DNA of 64,000 nt from Ascidia mentula (GCA_947561715.1 OX387200.1:20152501-20216500); one strand, 5' to 3'; positions 25,701 to 37,619 are shown, counted from the stretch's first letter. Translations and numbers: made by a program. Notes: a model not told the origin generated them from the letters alone.

Positions 25701-28700
25701 CTGAGGTTAGTTTCAAGCACTTTATCAACATGTGTGCTTTTTAAGCATGTGCTTTTATTCACTTCATTAACAATTGCATGTACAATAAACCAAACACCAG
25801 GCACTTTAAAACATACATAACAATAAATGTTGTGCAGATGTTATTTTTGTTGTTGAATGTTTTGTAGATTGTCTTACTTGCTGGTTTGGGCCTGATACCA
25901 GAAGAATATGTTGACACATGAAAAGTAATGTTCAGTAAGTATTGTCATTTCTTATCAAAGTAACAAATATAGCATTTTTGTGTTCTGTATTTCGCCTTTG
26001 CCCTTCGGCAAATAAAATTTTTCAACAACAATTCCTTTTAGGTTAATTAATGTTGGGGTGGACATCATGAAGATAAAAAGGAAAAAGTAATATCAGCAAG
26101 CATTCTACTGCCATTTTTGTTCTGAGGAAGGTAAATATTTTTTTTATTCACAAACTATAAGTTAGTTTTGTAAGTAGTATGTATGAAGCCGCTTACAAAA
26201 ACAAGTTACTGAAAATGCTCATTTTGTGGTAGCAAATTACTATATGGCATTCTTGTTTTCCATTAATTCGCATATTCGAAGGGTGAAAACATGTTGGTGA
26301 TAATTCATATTCATACATTGACTTTTCAAGGCAAAGTTGTATTGTTGTCTCAATTTTGACATGGTTTTAAAAATAACTAATTGTGTTAATGTCAATGCTA
26401 TTTTCATATATTTTATCTTATGCCTATTTATTTTCTTTTCAGAATGAACAGCCCAAGATGCTAGCCCATGCTTGTATTGTAATCAATACAAATAATGTTG
26501 GGTTCATTGGACTGATGTCCATTGCTGTGGATATCTCTATATAAAGTAAAGCTACCAAACATATTTGCTTGGTTGGCTGTTCATTAAAGTTTGATTTTGT
26601 ACTTTGCAGCCATAAAAAGTTAACATAGTTGAAGTTAATGCCTTAGACAAATTTCTAAAACAACTGTTGACTTTGACATTTTGCATGTTCAACACAAAAA
26701 TGTGCATGATATGTATTTCAACTACTTATGCTACTTGATGGTTTCAAATTTGGTTATAGTTAGTGCCATATACAAATTTTCACAGTTGTATTTGTTTTTC
26801 TGCATCTCGTTCCAGTCCTTTTCTATTGCCTTTACTATTGTAATACAACTTGGTGCATATATAACTGTGTGGTTTGAAACAACACGCATTTCCTGTGCAA
26901 TGGGCTTGTAGCCCTATACGACACATTACACGCGTGTTGTTTAGGCAGGATCGCAGATTTTCACGGCAAAACAACACGTTAGGTGTGTCAGAACATTCAC
27001 AGGGAGAAACAACACGGCTGTTATGCAACACGTGTACAGTGTTGTATACGGCTACAGAATTGCCGTGTTGAAACAACACGTTTCACTTTTCTAGTGTACA
27101 TATGTGTAAAATAAAGCAATGCTTCATTAAGGTATATTGATGAGAGTCCTCGTTGGTTGCTCGTTTCTGGAAAAGAACAAAAGGCTCAAGCTATCCTAGA
27201 AAAAATCGCAAAACTCAACAAACGGGAACCTGTAAATGTGAAAGATCTCCAAGAATCTGTTTCCGAAACACCGCTAGGTGTCTTGGCGACATTGAAAAAG
27301 ATCGGTCGTGAACCAGTGTTAATAGTGAGGTTTGCCGTCTTTTGCATAAATTGGTAAGTGTGATATAGGTGCAAAATACCTTTTTAAATAACAAAATTGC
27401 GACAGTTACACTTTTTTTCATTTAGATTGTAAGTAATTGTGATATCATTTTCAAATTGACAAAGCGCTATTGGTTTTGAGATAATAGAAATTGAAGATGC
27501 CGTAATTGAAGATTTCTCAAAAATAACCTAAAAATTCTTTTTTATATTTACAGGTTTATTATTTCAATGGCGTACTTCGCCCTGGCTCTTGGAAATAATA
27601 ACTTGGGCGGGAATCGCTTCCTTAACTTGTTCTATGCAAGTTTAGTGGAGATCGCATCGGCATTTTTGTATTACGTGTTTGTGGCGAAGATGGGTAGATG
27701 CATTCCCTTCATTGCATGCAGTGTGTGTTTGGCGTTTTCTATTGCTGGAGCAAATCTTTTCGCAAACTGTAAGTGATAGTGTTATTTTTACATTATGTAA
27801 AGGCCTATTAGTAGGATTTAATTTGTTTAAAATGGTTCTCATACTTTCAAAATTATATTGAACTCCTGTTTGGCAGGAACGTTTTTTTGTCAGAAAACAA
27901 TGGGCAATAATTTTTTGATCTGCCTTCACCTTTTCTTTCAGCCAATCCAACGATGGAAGTCGTTTTAACGATGTGCGGTAAACTGATGGTGGCAACAGCT
28001 TGGGCAATCGCTTACATACATGCGCTGGAAATTTTTCCAACTAAAGCTAGACAAAGCATTATGTTTTGGGTTGTCGTTGCTTCGAGAATCGGTGGAGTGC
28101 TTTCGCCGTTTATTGTACACGCAGGTACACCTTGGCAAATAACGAACAGTTTACTATAATGCAAAATCAATTTTTGTGCTCGTGTCACGTTGAAATGCAT
28201 GACATCTACGTGCTGATAACATATGTGCATTGATCATTCTCTTGTATCTAACCGATTTGCAAAAAAAGCAACATAGAATGAAAAATATAATTTGCTGTTT
28301 AGGTGAAAGTGGAAGCGCCTTTACTGCGTCCCTGGTTACAGCGGGTTTGGTTCTTACGTCATCACTTCTCTATTTCTTGTTACCGGAGATGGGACATACA
28401 AGTCTGCCACAAACAGTGGAAGAAGCAAAATCACTACAAGGGTAAAAATGACAAAATCAAGTAGTTCTCTTGGATATTTTTTTTAACGTATAATAAAAAA
28501 TTATCTCTTTCTTTTATCTTTACGCAAAAAATTAATAAACAACGGCAATATTTTAGCTTTGATCTCGTTTATAGCTTAAACTTTTCTTGACGGACTTTGG
28601 TCAACGAATGTTGATAACTATTTGGCCAACTTTACTTAAATACGACGTGTAATGGTTGCAAAACTTTTGTACAGGATTTGGAAACAATATTGGGATAAAC

Positions 28701-28777
28701 TCTTCAACAATCACAAAGACATACCTGGCAAAGCAACGTACGTACGTGGCCTCAACAGTGCGGAACTTACAATCTAA
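22745..28777 (+). CDS. SLC22-like organic ion transporter, copy C
   Basis: Third tandem paralogue. Exons: 22745-22936, 23115-23250, 23551-23624, 23790-23893, 24028-24182, 24318-24486, 27132-27353, 27554-27768, 27942-28124, 28303-28441, 28675-28777, predicting 563 residues with the same phases as A and B. It is closest to B in several exons (GESGSAFTASLVTAGLVLTS in exon 10 is shared). Intron 6 is 2.6 kb, against about 0.4-0.5 kb in A, B and D, because a transposon-like element occupies almost all of it (24626-27096), 35 bp before the exon 7 acceptor. The exon 11 tail IWKQYWDKLFNNH is nearly identical to that of B, which supports the model. Function as for A: a plasma-membrane organic ion carrier, substrate not predictable from sequence. 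Confidence 0.9.
24626..27096. mobile_element. CACTA-like DNA element in intron 6 of transporter C
   Basis: The left end reads CACTAGAAAATTAG, then ACGTGTTGTTTT. The right end, reverse complemented, reads CACTAGAAAAGTGA, then ACGTGTTGTTTC. The outer termini CACTA and TAGTG are flanked by TA on both sides, a possible 2-bp target duplication. About a dozen CGTGTT/AACACG motifs crowd the first 280 bp and at least six the last 210 bp, as in the subterminal repeats of En/Spm (CACTA) elements. The interior has no transposase I recognise, so it is probably non-autonomous. It does contain several + strand segments bounded by AG and GT (see next entry). Family assignment rests on the ends only. Confidence 0.6.
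25378..26510 (+). other. exon-like segments inside the CACTA-like element
   Basis: Stretches bounded by good acceptor and donor sites occur in order: a donor after 25286, then 25378-25533, 25623-25705, 25868-25934, 26042-26130, and an acceptor at 26442. The second carries a 49-codon open frame (from ATGGAAGCTGAG at 25390) that I do not recognise. The later ones contain stops in most frames. This may be a decayed transposon gene, a captured host gene or a non-coding transcript. The spacing of splice-like sites is seen; any transcription is inference. Confidence 0.3.
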
Positions 28778-29688
28778 CAGTTCGTGATACTGTCACCAGA
28801 AAAGAAACACTTGCTTATGGTTGCACAGATGCTGTATATCAAAATGTACAAACAATTTGCGCAATGCGAACTTTACTATGGCTTGTATATGCGTAATCGG
28901 AAATCGTGTGATGCGCTGAAATACATTGTAATATTTTTTGCAGGGGTGCACAACTCAATCGACCATATTTTTTACAATATCCACTGCGTGCCAAACTTTT
29001 GCAGAAAACACTTGATTAAACGTTGTTACATCCAAAACATCATACAATCACGGACCACACTTATTTTCCAAAATTCCAGGGAAAAAAATTCGGTCCGCGT
29101 GGCGTTTTTAACCAATAGTGTGCAAAACTTTGCAGGCTGCCTTGTGTTGCGCATCCATGTATTGTAGTAAAGCATTTTTCGTTGTGTTTGCCATGCAGGA
29201 AACGTTATGTCCAAAAACATGATAGGTTATTGAAGGTCAGTTTCACCTAAATACAATGTAGAAATAATAGATGACATTTCAAGGTTATCTTTATGCAACG
29301 TTTTCTCATGAAACACCGTTAGCCACAATTTTGTCGCTTTCACTGATAGTTCACCATGTTTCTGCTGCTTGTAGTGTAAATTTATTCAGCGTTCTATGAT
29401 GTCCTAAAAACAGTTGTCCCCTTCTTCATTATATATATACAATTGTGTAGAAGTACATCGCAATTACAAATGGTTTAACCTCCAGCAATATCGACTGTAT
29501 GATGGAGTTTGCAAAATGCTGCCAATGATTTCCTGCTTCCAATGCGTGTCGACTAACATCCATTATTCTGACAACTACTGTTGCAGTGTATGGATTATCG
29601 TATACCACATTTCATGGCCCTTGTGCTACTTTAAGTTGAGTAGGCCAGCTAGTGGATTATAACAGTCACCAAGTAAATTTATTGCCAA

Positions 29689-29747
29689 AATAAAAGCTAA
29701 ATGTTTCATTATTGTATGTTAAACATAAACTTACAGAAATTAATAAA
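29689..29747 (+). terminator. candidate poly(A) signals for transporter C
   Basis: AATAAA occurs at 29689-29694 and 29742-29747, about 0.9 kb after the stop codon of transporter C, implying a long 3' untranslated region. The second lies only 25 bp from the likely poly(A) signal of the opposing GPCR gene. No other gene is evident between 28778 and 29690. Confidence 0.4.
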
Positions 29748-29771
29748 GTATTGAGAAACAAAAAACGTCAC

Positions 29772-29777
29772 TTTATT
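29772..29777 (-). terminator. poly(A) signal for the - strand GPCR
   Basis: TTTATT on the plus strand is AATAAA on the minus strand, 50 bp after the GPCR stop codon. It faces the transporter C signals, so the two 3' ends converge and may overlap. Confidence 0.6.
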
Positions 29778-29826
29778 TGCATTGAGCATGTATTAACACG
29801 ACCCATTCTATGCAGTCTCAAAAATC

Positions 29827-32800
29827 TTACAGATCACAAGTCTCGTACACAATGTCATCGGGAGCGTACGCCCCGTAAGGCGACACGTAACTACCAGTAA
29901 AACCCCGGGTTTTCTTGTTAAAATCATTCACTTCTCGTATGGGTGGAGGCGACGGTGCTCTTCCGAATATTGATTCCCACGGCTTGGGGTGATACATTTT
30001 TATCACATTAAGTGCCTCCGGATCAAAGACTTCTGTTTCCATGAGAAGAGGATCGTCAAGATCCGGTGGTGGTGGAGGAAGCGTCTCCTCGTCAACTCCC
30101 ACCTCTTCGCTCTTTTCAGGAATTGTGATTTCCGGTGTTTTCGGGCGTTCCTGTGCCTCCTTGACAAGAGCAAACCTTTCCGATCTTTCGAAACGTTTCT
30201 TTCGAAATGAAAAAAACATCAGTTGAAAACTAGCAGTAAAAAATCCTTCACGTTTTGTAATTGGTGGCGAAGTTACACTGTTTGTATATTCTTCTATAAA
30301 GGCAACAATACATGTTGCAATTCTGAAGGAATATCGGATGCAATGGCAAAAAACAAACGCAATCTTAGGTTGCGATTCATTGTTGGATTTGATTTATGTT
30401 CATGAATACATTATTATTGTTTTACACCTGAAACATCCACACAAGTCACAATCTTCCTCACCTGGAACATGAGGGCAGCCTTGTTTTTCCGGCCCCCGGC
30501 ACAAGCCGTAGCAACTTTATTGGCCTTCTCACGTTGCATCTCGCGCGTTTCCCCAACCTTACACGCCATCATGACGTCATCAGGCAAAGAGCCCGAACCG
30601 CGTGAGCTCGACCGCTCGTCGTCGAGGTGCTGTGGCAGATTGGACCAAGTTTTCCACGAATCTGATAGGAAATTGAAACTTGCGCCTTTGTGGTTAGGTA
30701 ACACCGCTTTACGTTGATTGAAAAACAAACAGAAGGAGTAAAAAGCAATTCGATGTACTGTGATAATTAAACCAAATTTTACATTGTTGACGGCTTTATT
30801 ACTGTCATGTATCCGCGGCCAAGCAAAACTAACCTAAAAATGAGTTTACCTTTTGGTGACAACTTCTGCTGGTTTTGCTGTGGGAATTTACCTTGTGGTG
30901 AGTCTGTGTTAGTGTTCCATCCTTTAAAGTAGTATGCGCTGCCTGCAATGTTACGGAAAACGCGTTATGCAACCTTTGTTCGTCATTTTTAAAAGAAATA
31001 CTACGTATATGCAGAAACAGACACGCATTTCAAAGTTGATTTCTCACAAATGTTAAGATTACTATTTATGTAGAAGTTAAACCGTTCTCCGTTATATGGG
31101 ATTATCATTTACCCACGGCAAAGTTGCATTTTCGCAGGTGAGCTTACACCACGCTTTGCAAGTAGTCATAGCAATAATACCCTTATTACCTGGTTGAATG
31201 AACTGTCCCGCACTCATATTTCCAATCCTCTGGATAGAGAACAGAACACATACGCCTGAAGCTATAGCAAGTATTCTATTGCCAGGGTTTATCTCGACTG
31301 ACACAACTCCATATCGTCCTCTCGAAGTGTGGCCCAAAGTCTGTTAAATTCATTGTAAGCTCTGTGTAATGTCACACGTGGCATTGACGTATGATGTGTT
31401 GACAGATGTCAAGACTGCACCTAAGCGATAAGGCATATGTCCGCTACTGCGCATTGCAAGTATCGCGGATAGAATTGAAAACCAGCGTCTTCTATGGTAT
31501 GTTTACAAAGCAGATCGAACATCGTTAATTTATTATCAAAGTATGTTAAACAATCAAAATTACGCAAGTGCGTATGCGCACTACCTGTCAGGCGACCTTC
31601 GTACACAAAGTTGTACCCATGGACTAAACTGGTCTAACCCATTAGAATTTTCGGCATTTTTGTCATGACACTGCGTACATCCAATAATTGTCATTGGACG
31701 ACTTTTCTTATTTGAGAGCAGGGGAGGAAGTAATCCTTTGTTGTTGCGACTTAGTTGTATGCAACGTGCAGTTACTGCGCCAACCTTTTGCAGTCTACTG
31801 ACTACGTGGCACAACACACTTCAAACAAAGGCATGGCGTCACTGATACGCATTGGGAATTATAGTATATACTTACTAATATTTCTTCAACCTGCAGCAAT
31901 AGACAAATCACTTTTGTATTGTGCAAACAACAACTACGCGAATAAACACACAGAAAATAAAACAGTATCCGATAAACCATAAAAGTTATCGAATCAGAAG
32001 CTCGTGTAAAGATGAATTCGTCACGAAGAATCTGCGTACTGTCGCAGCATTGCGCTACAGACGTGTCAGATATGTCGCCCATCATCAATGTTTGCTTGCT
32101 TTTATCACCTTTTTTACAACCATGCGAGCTTATGGCTTTGCGTATACGGTATGTCGCCTATATTGACGGTATTGCACCGGCATTACGGCTAAACGTTTCC
32201 TGACTTTGAAAGAAAGCCTTTACGTTGTATTAGTTGCAACTGTGTTAAGTGCAAGCGCTCACCAAATTACTTTTAGAATGAACCAAGATCTAAATAAAAC
32301 TAGCAGAAAAACATGTTCTGTGAATTTGCAAAATGTTGAACTTGAACTGAAATTTTATACATCTAACAAGCAACCTCCCTCCCGTTATACCGATGACCGC
32401 GAGCTTTCAACTCTGCAAATCAAATCAATATGATTATTTTTACAAAGCACAACGTGTCCTTCTTAAACCCGGAAGCCACAGTATGGGGCGAACGCAATTG
32501 GACACATTTAGTTAGGGTTAACAAGTAGAAAAACTAATATGATATAAAAGCGCTTATCTTTTTTGACCCTATTTGGATCTAGCAACCTGAAAACAACTTA
32601 CCTTTGATTGACGCTTCTGTGCAGGCATTGGCCCAATATCACTTTGTAACCATGGCGGAAGTTTTTGTTCATCACGCCGTATATTATGAAATTGAGTGAC
32701 GAATTCGTTGACGTCAACCAGCCGAAAGCCTGTTTTAGCAGCCGAATTGTTAGCTGAATGTTTTGTTCAGTAACCCAGCAATTTCTGTTCAAATTAAATT

Positions 32801-34868
32801 ATTATGTTTTCTAAAAATCAAACTCACTGAAAACCTATGATATAATTAATTAATAATAAATGCAATGTTGGCATAACCTTGTGCAACATTGGTGGAATCT
32901 TGCCGCTCCCCAAAAGCACTGCAATCAAATACGGCGTCCAACACAAAACAAACACAAGCACAGTCACTGCCAATGTTTTGAATAGATTTATTTCCCGTTT
33001 CAGGGAGTTCCGCTTTATCTTTCCATTAAGGCTTACAGTCGACTGTTTTCGATAGTTTCGGATGCGACGACTTTGGTACCTGACAGTGCTGCAAAGATGC
33101 GTTACATAGCTGTGTTGTGTTGACGATTATTCAAAAAAAACTTCTGTGTGGCATTAATGATTTTAGTTTGTGGACAGCTAAGAGCATTAGATCGAAAAAG
33201 AAAAGTCTAGGTTTGTGAAATTAGAAGATTGGTAGTAAACGAGTTATCTATAAAGAATGCATATAGTACTTACTTCTACCAACGGCAATTACCTGAAAAT
33301 TCTCCAGTAGAAAAAGAAAATTAAAATTAATGGCAATGCCACACAAAAGGTCATGAGGCAAGCGTCATAAGGTATGGAGGTGTGCATGGACCAGACGCAC
33401 GCCATTGCGCTTTTGTCGTAACTGAAACAAGACATAAAGTTTTTTTCCCGCTTACAACGTATGGAAAACTGATTCGGCGCTTTCTTTAGAAGCAAATGAG
33501 TCAATATCACCACAAAGTAAAAGTCTTGTCGGCTATTAGTTGACATGATCGTTGTAAGTCACACCATGGCTGCACTGATGAGACCTAGCAGGTTGAAACA
33601 GTCGCCCCTGTCTGCCAGCTCACATAAAAACATTATTGGCTCTATTGCTTATACGGATGAGCCAATATTGAGTGAGCGACCGATAGTGGATTTTGTTTCG
33701 ACCTGTCGGTCAGGTTAGCAGATTAGTAGGTTTAGTCTGCGCCTCAATACAATTCATTTGTTTGTGACTTTCCGGAATGTCGGTAGTGATGTTGTTGTTG
33801 TTGGTGAGATACATAAGACACCAACGTTGACACAGTTATTTGTTAATCGTGAGCAAATGTCAAGATGTTATGTCGGAAACAACGCTTCTTCCTAATCGTA
33901 ACTAACAAGTTTAAGGGTAAAAGCTATAGAGCACGTATATAGGAAGCACTTGCCTGAAGGACACCTTTCCACCGGCGTTCACTAACGGCGGTATTGTGTA
34001 TACTACCGACCACAGCCACGTCAACACAATCATGAGGTTTGTCCGTCGTTTGGAAAAGACCGTCTGATAGGAGGAACTTCGCACTACAGCCCAGTATCTA
34101 AAATAGGAGAATAGTATCTAAAAGTGTATGAAAAAACGTATATGGGTGAGTGTAGGGGCCACTTCCAATTCCAACTCGAATAAATTTTCGCTTCTACACG
34201 AGATCAATATTGACGGCATGTAATAAAAATACTTGGAAATTAAGCATTAATATATTCACGTGCATTGTGGTTGTTGCATTTCGCGGTATTTGCATCAATG
34301 CCAAACGGTAGTTTCTTACCGGTCGGCTGCGATGGCTGTCAGGCTTGAGAGAGAGCACGCGCCGGACAGAATGGCCAGAAATCCGCTTAGTGAGCACACA
34401 AACGTCGGAAGTATGAGGTCACCGTACAAAACATTGGGGACAATCAGGGGAACAAAAACCCCGGTCATCTGCGAACGAGGAAACGCGACGAACTTTGGTT
34501 ACTTCCACAAAAGCGGGATGGCATTTTGTAATCGTTGGACCCGTTTACTTGCCAAACACTTGACTTGTATCGTTAAGTATTTAGTACGAGTAGACGCTGT
34601 ACAGCGTAAGTTTCATGTCTTTTTACAAACTCACCATCAAGTCGGCGACTGCCAGGTTGACGATAAACATGTTTCCATTCTTATGAATTCTTCCACGAAA
34701 AGCAATGGAAAATATGACCAACAAGTTGCCGAACGTTCCAACGGTCGCTACTATCATTAAGTAAGTAACCTCCACTGCTTTGGAGATTTCAGATTGGTTG
34801 CACCATGGGTTGCCAGTGGCAACCTCGCACGAGATGTTGTCCGATACGAAAGCATTTGTCAAATTCAT
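29827..34868 (-). CDS. class A (rhodopsin-like) GPCR, melatonin-receptor-like group
   Basis: Seven-helix G-protein-coupled receptor of the plasma membrane; ligand unknown. Coding exons in order: 34868-34635, 34468-34320, 34097-33954, 33421-33293, 33088-32878, 32729-32602, 30678-30462, 30198-29827, giving 527 residues. Visible marks: N-glycosylation sites NIS and NQS before helix 1, GNLLVI (helix 1), NLAVADLM (helix 2), a conserved Cys before helix 3 and one in loop 2 (AMACVW), DRYWAV after helix 3, CWTPYL in helix 6, and NSSLNFIIYG in helix 7 (NPxxY replaced by NFxxY) followed by NKNFRHGY. The long C-tail has a PPPPP run and ends ETCDL. The helix 2 and 7 text recalls melatonin receptors, but DRY replaces their NRY, so ligand class is open. 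The start ATG follows an acceptor-like site (TTATTTACAG, then GCCCGTAAA), so a 5' non-coding exon or trans-splice site probably precedes it. Intron 3 has a GC donor. The exon 7 acceptor is weak and least certain. Confidence 0.88.
33545..33735 (-). repeat. dispersed repeat, copy 3 (in GPCR intron 3)
   Basis: The segment ACTGATGAGACCT, AGCAGGTTGAAACAGT, CTGTCTGC matches 15206-15345 in order. A roughly inverted partner (TGTTTCGACCTG) sits near 33697, consistent with a small element with inverted ends. No coding frame. Confidence 0.5.
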
Positions 34869-36975
34869 TTTACGGGCCTGTAAATAACATAAGTAAAACG
34901 CAAAGCAATCACCCAACAAATTCATTTAAATTCCATAAATAACAACGAACTGCTGTGTGAGTATAACCACAAACTAATTGGTCCTGAGATTGCTTTGCGC
35001 GTATTTAAACAGGGCTTCCAGATTAACTGCGCTACCTTCAACCGCTGGTTACATGACAATTTCCGTGATGTACATACTAGAGAAACAGCTTAATAAACAT
35101 GCTTTGACTCGTCGTGCATGTTATCCCTCATGGTATATTCGTTGACTACAAATAGAGGAAAACGTGGTTTTTGGAAAACCACACGGTCGCGATGCATTGA
35201 ATGCGCACTTTAACCGCATCGAGTGTTGGTCGAGAGTGTATGAGGTCATTATTTCCGCAGCCTACTCATTGATCCACAGTAAAATTCTCGGAAAAGTTCC
35301 CTTGCAAAAGGACACCAATGTGTTGATGAAATAGATCCCACTTACTGGCTACGCACGGCTATTTTTAATATATTTGAACAAACGTTCGTCAATGTACCTA
35401 CCTGTAGACTGGCTGCCCGGTCTTATACCTGTCTGAAGCTCACCTTATGTACAACTGTTACCACCCGTTGCTTACGTACCCAGTTTTTGATAGATTTTAC
35501 AAAAGCATCAGCTATTGTAAGACTTTCCTGTGTACATTTTTTTTGCATAGAAGTTAATGTTATTCACACAACTACACACCCTTCCCCGAATCACGTAAAT
35601 TGACGAGTGCGTCTCGGTCGAAATTCGAAACGTATTTGCCCAATAAACGTATTGTAAGGTTTTGTTTCTGTTGCCCAATAAATGTCGTTGTACGGATGTC
35701 TGATTCATATCCTCTTGTAGCAATTTTTCGGTACTTAAACATCAAATCGTGTGCAAACGTCGTGCTGTCAATGACAGTCGTTCAGTATTTGCATTGCCTT
35801 CCTCGCTTGCAACCGCGATACCTAACAAGCTCAGAACGCGGATTAGTTTTCCCGCAACGAAAGGACCAGAACCCACGCCACAAAAGCTATTTCCACTGAC
35901 AAAAATATAATGCACATATTTAAAGGATGTGTTGACGTATTGAAGGCGGTTAGATTCGGTTGCGTTTCCAGGTCTAAACTGTTATCCACTGTAACAAGGG
36001 CATTTCTCCCAAACTTCTAGTTTACATGGCATAGATGATCACCTTTTGTCAACAAACCTATATAACTACTAAAGGAAATTTCTTTTTACGTCAAAAGCCT
36101 GGCTGAAGTTCAAATTTAACAACATAAAATCGAACCCACCTACACAACATGCACTGAAAAAGCGGTCAATATTACCGTACAATTTGCACCTCAAAATTTT
36201 TTGTTGCAGTGTTTGAGATAGGAGATAGTTCCCGGAGCTAAAAGTTGAACTTGTCAGTCAGAACCGCAACTTGGGTGGAGCGCGGCGATTCTGTGTCGTT
36301 TTGCGTCAATAAAATACTTCATGACACACAGTTTCGACGAGCTTTATTGTTCGTTAGAACATAGTTCAGTAAGTGTCAGTCTCTATTACGCAACACGTGG
36401 GTGGCACATAAGACCCACCAATTTCCGCTACAACATAACATCCATTGACGCTTTTTTCAAAACCTACTGCGAAATATCTATTTACGTGATTATTGCTGCA
36501 ATAATGCAAACGATATTTTCGGAAATTCATCGTTTTTGTTGCGACCACATTTTTAAACAGAGATTTCGATATAATCTCTTATAGGGAAGGCCCAAGTTTT
36601 AACGATACTAATCCAGTTTTAACGAACACTACCATTACAAGTCACAGGTGTTTGTTATGCATCATGACTAAAAAAATACAATTGGCGAACCCATTTGGTT
36701 TCAAAAGTTTGTGCACTCATACAACTTCTTGTGTACTCATACAACTTTTTGCGAAGCTTTTGTCCATGCCTATGAGGCAAGTGGTGTATTTTCAATTGGT
36801 TCAAACTGCGGTTCTCGACTTCGACGTACTCAACCATTAACAAAACCTCCAAGCAAGCAATAAAAATATTGACCGTTTTTAAAGATATTGAGGATGCAAC
36901 TTTTACGGTTTTTGACTATTTTCAGAGAGGAATTTGTTTATGTATGACGATAATTGTTAAGTGTATAACAGCCAA

Positions 36976-37076
36976 AAAGTCACGCAATATTACTAAAGTC
37001 ACGCAATATTAATAAAGTCACGCAATATTAATAAAGTCACGCAATATTAAAATTAAACTGTACAAAAGTCACGCAA
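36976..37076. repeat. 19-bp minisatellite
   Basis: Unit AAAGTCACGCAATATTAAT is repeated almost perfectly four times from 36976, and a fifth partial copy (AAAGTCACGCAAT) follows after a short interruption. It lies about 540 bp upstream of the adhesion-GPCR start codon. Confidence 0.9.
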
Positions 37077-37238
37077 TAGGCATTATGAAATGGAAGTAAA
37101 ACACGGCTCCAGTATAGGTTAGGACGCCCCAGCAACATCAAAAAGGTGCAACTCTTGGGAACCTCTGGGGTAAAGATGTTACGGTGTTTTAAATTCCATA
37201 CTATTCTAGCCTTACTTATTTTTAGCGATTATATATAG

Positions 37239-37425
37239 CAGCGATTCCCAATCTTTAAAACAATTTCGACGCGTACCACCTGGTTGAGTGCTACAAAGTA
37301 ACCTAGGGGATTAAGTGACAAACATATTGAGATCACTTAGATTTTTTAAATTCGAACTATAACTGCAAATTATGGAAAGGTGCTCGCGTACCACAAGTTC
37401 GGAAACAATAGTGATTGTTTGCTAT
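37239..37425. mobile_element. possible hAT-like non-autonomous element
   Basis: The left end CAGCGATTCCCAATC resembles hAT termini (CAGNGATTCCCAA). GCGTACCAC is present near both ends. The right end (GGAAACAATAGTGATTG) is only a loose inverted match. Boundaries are approximate and no target duplication is clear. Confidence 0.3.
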
Positions 37426-37619
37426 TCAGTGGTATTACCATGCACAGTTAGAGGTTGGAGCACGCCAATGTGACATCACCTCAGGAAGTAAATTACAATG
37501 ATTGTGTCTTACGTAGGCTACGAATGACGAGTAACAATATAAAGGTAGGTTGCAACAGGTAGTTTTCATGGGTTTTCGAGCTAGTAAAACGATATTTGGA
37601 TTTGCAGTTGCTTTGTGTA

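Larger units (their letters stand above)
34869..37619. other. spacer between the divergent GPCR and adhesion-GPCR genes
   Basis: The two receptor genes point away from each other, so both promoters should lie here. I see no coding region. The spacer holds the 19-bp minisatellite at 36976-37076 and a possible hAT-like relic at 37239-37425. I could not place a TATA box confidently. Confidence 0.4.

Noticed and set aside
34869..34925. Upstream ATG of the class A GPCR (19 extra codons)
   Set aside because: The extension crosses a TTATTTACAG acceptor-like site, so it is more likely intron or 5' untranslated sequence. The ATG at 34868 gives a normal GPCR N-terminus with glycosylation sites.
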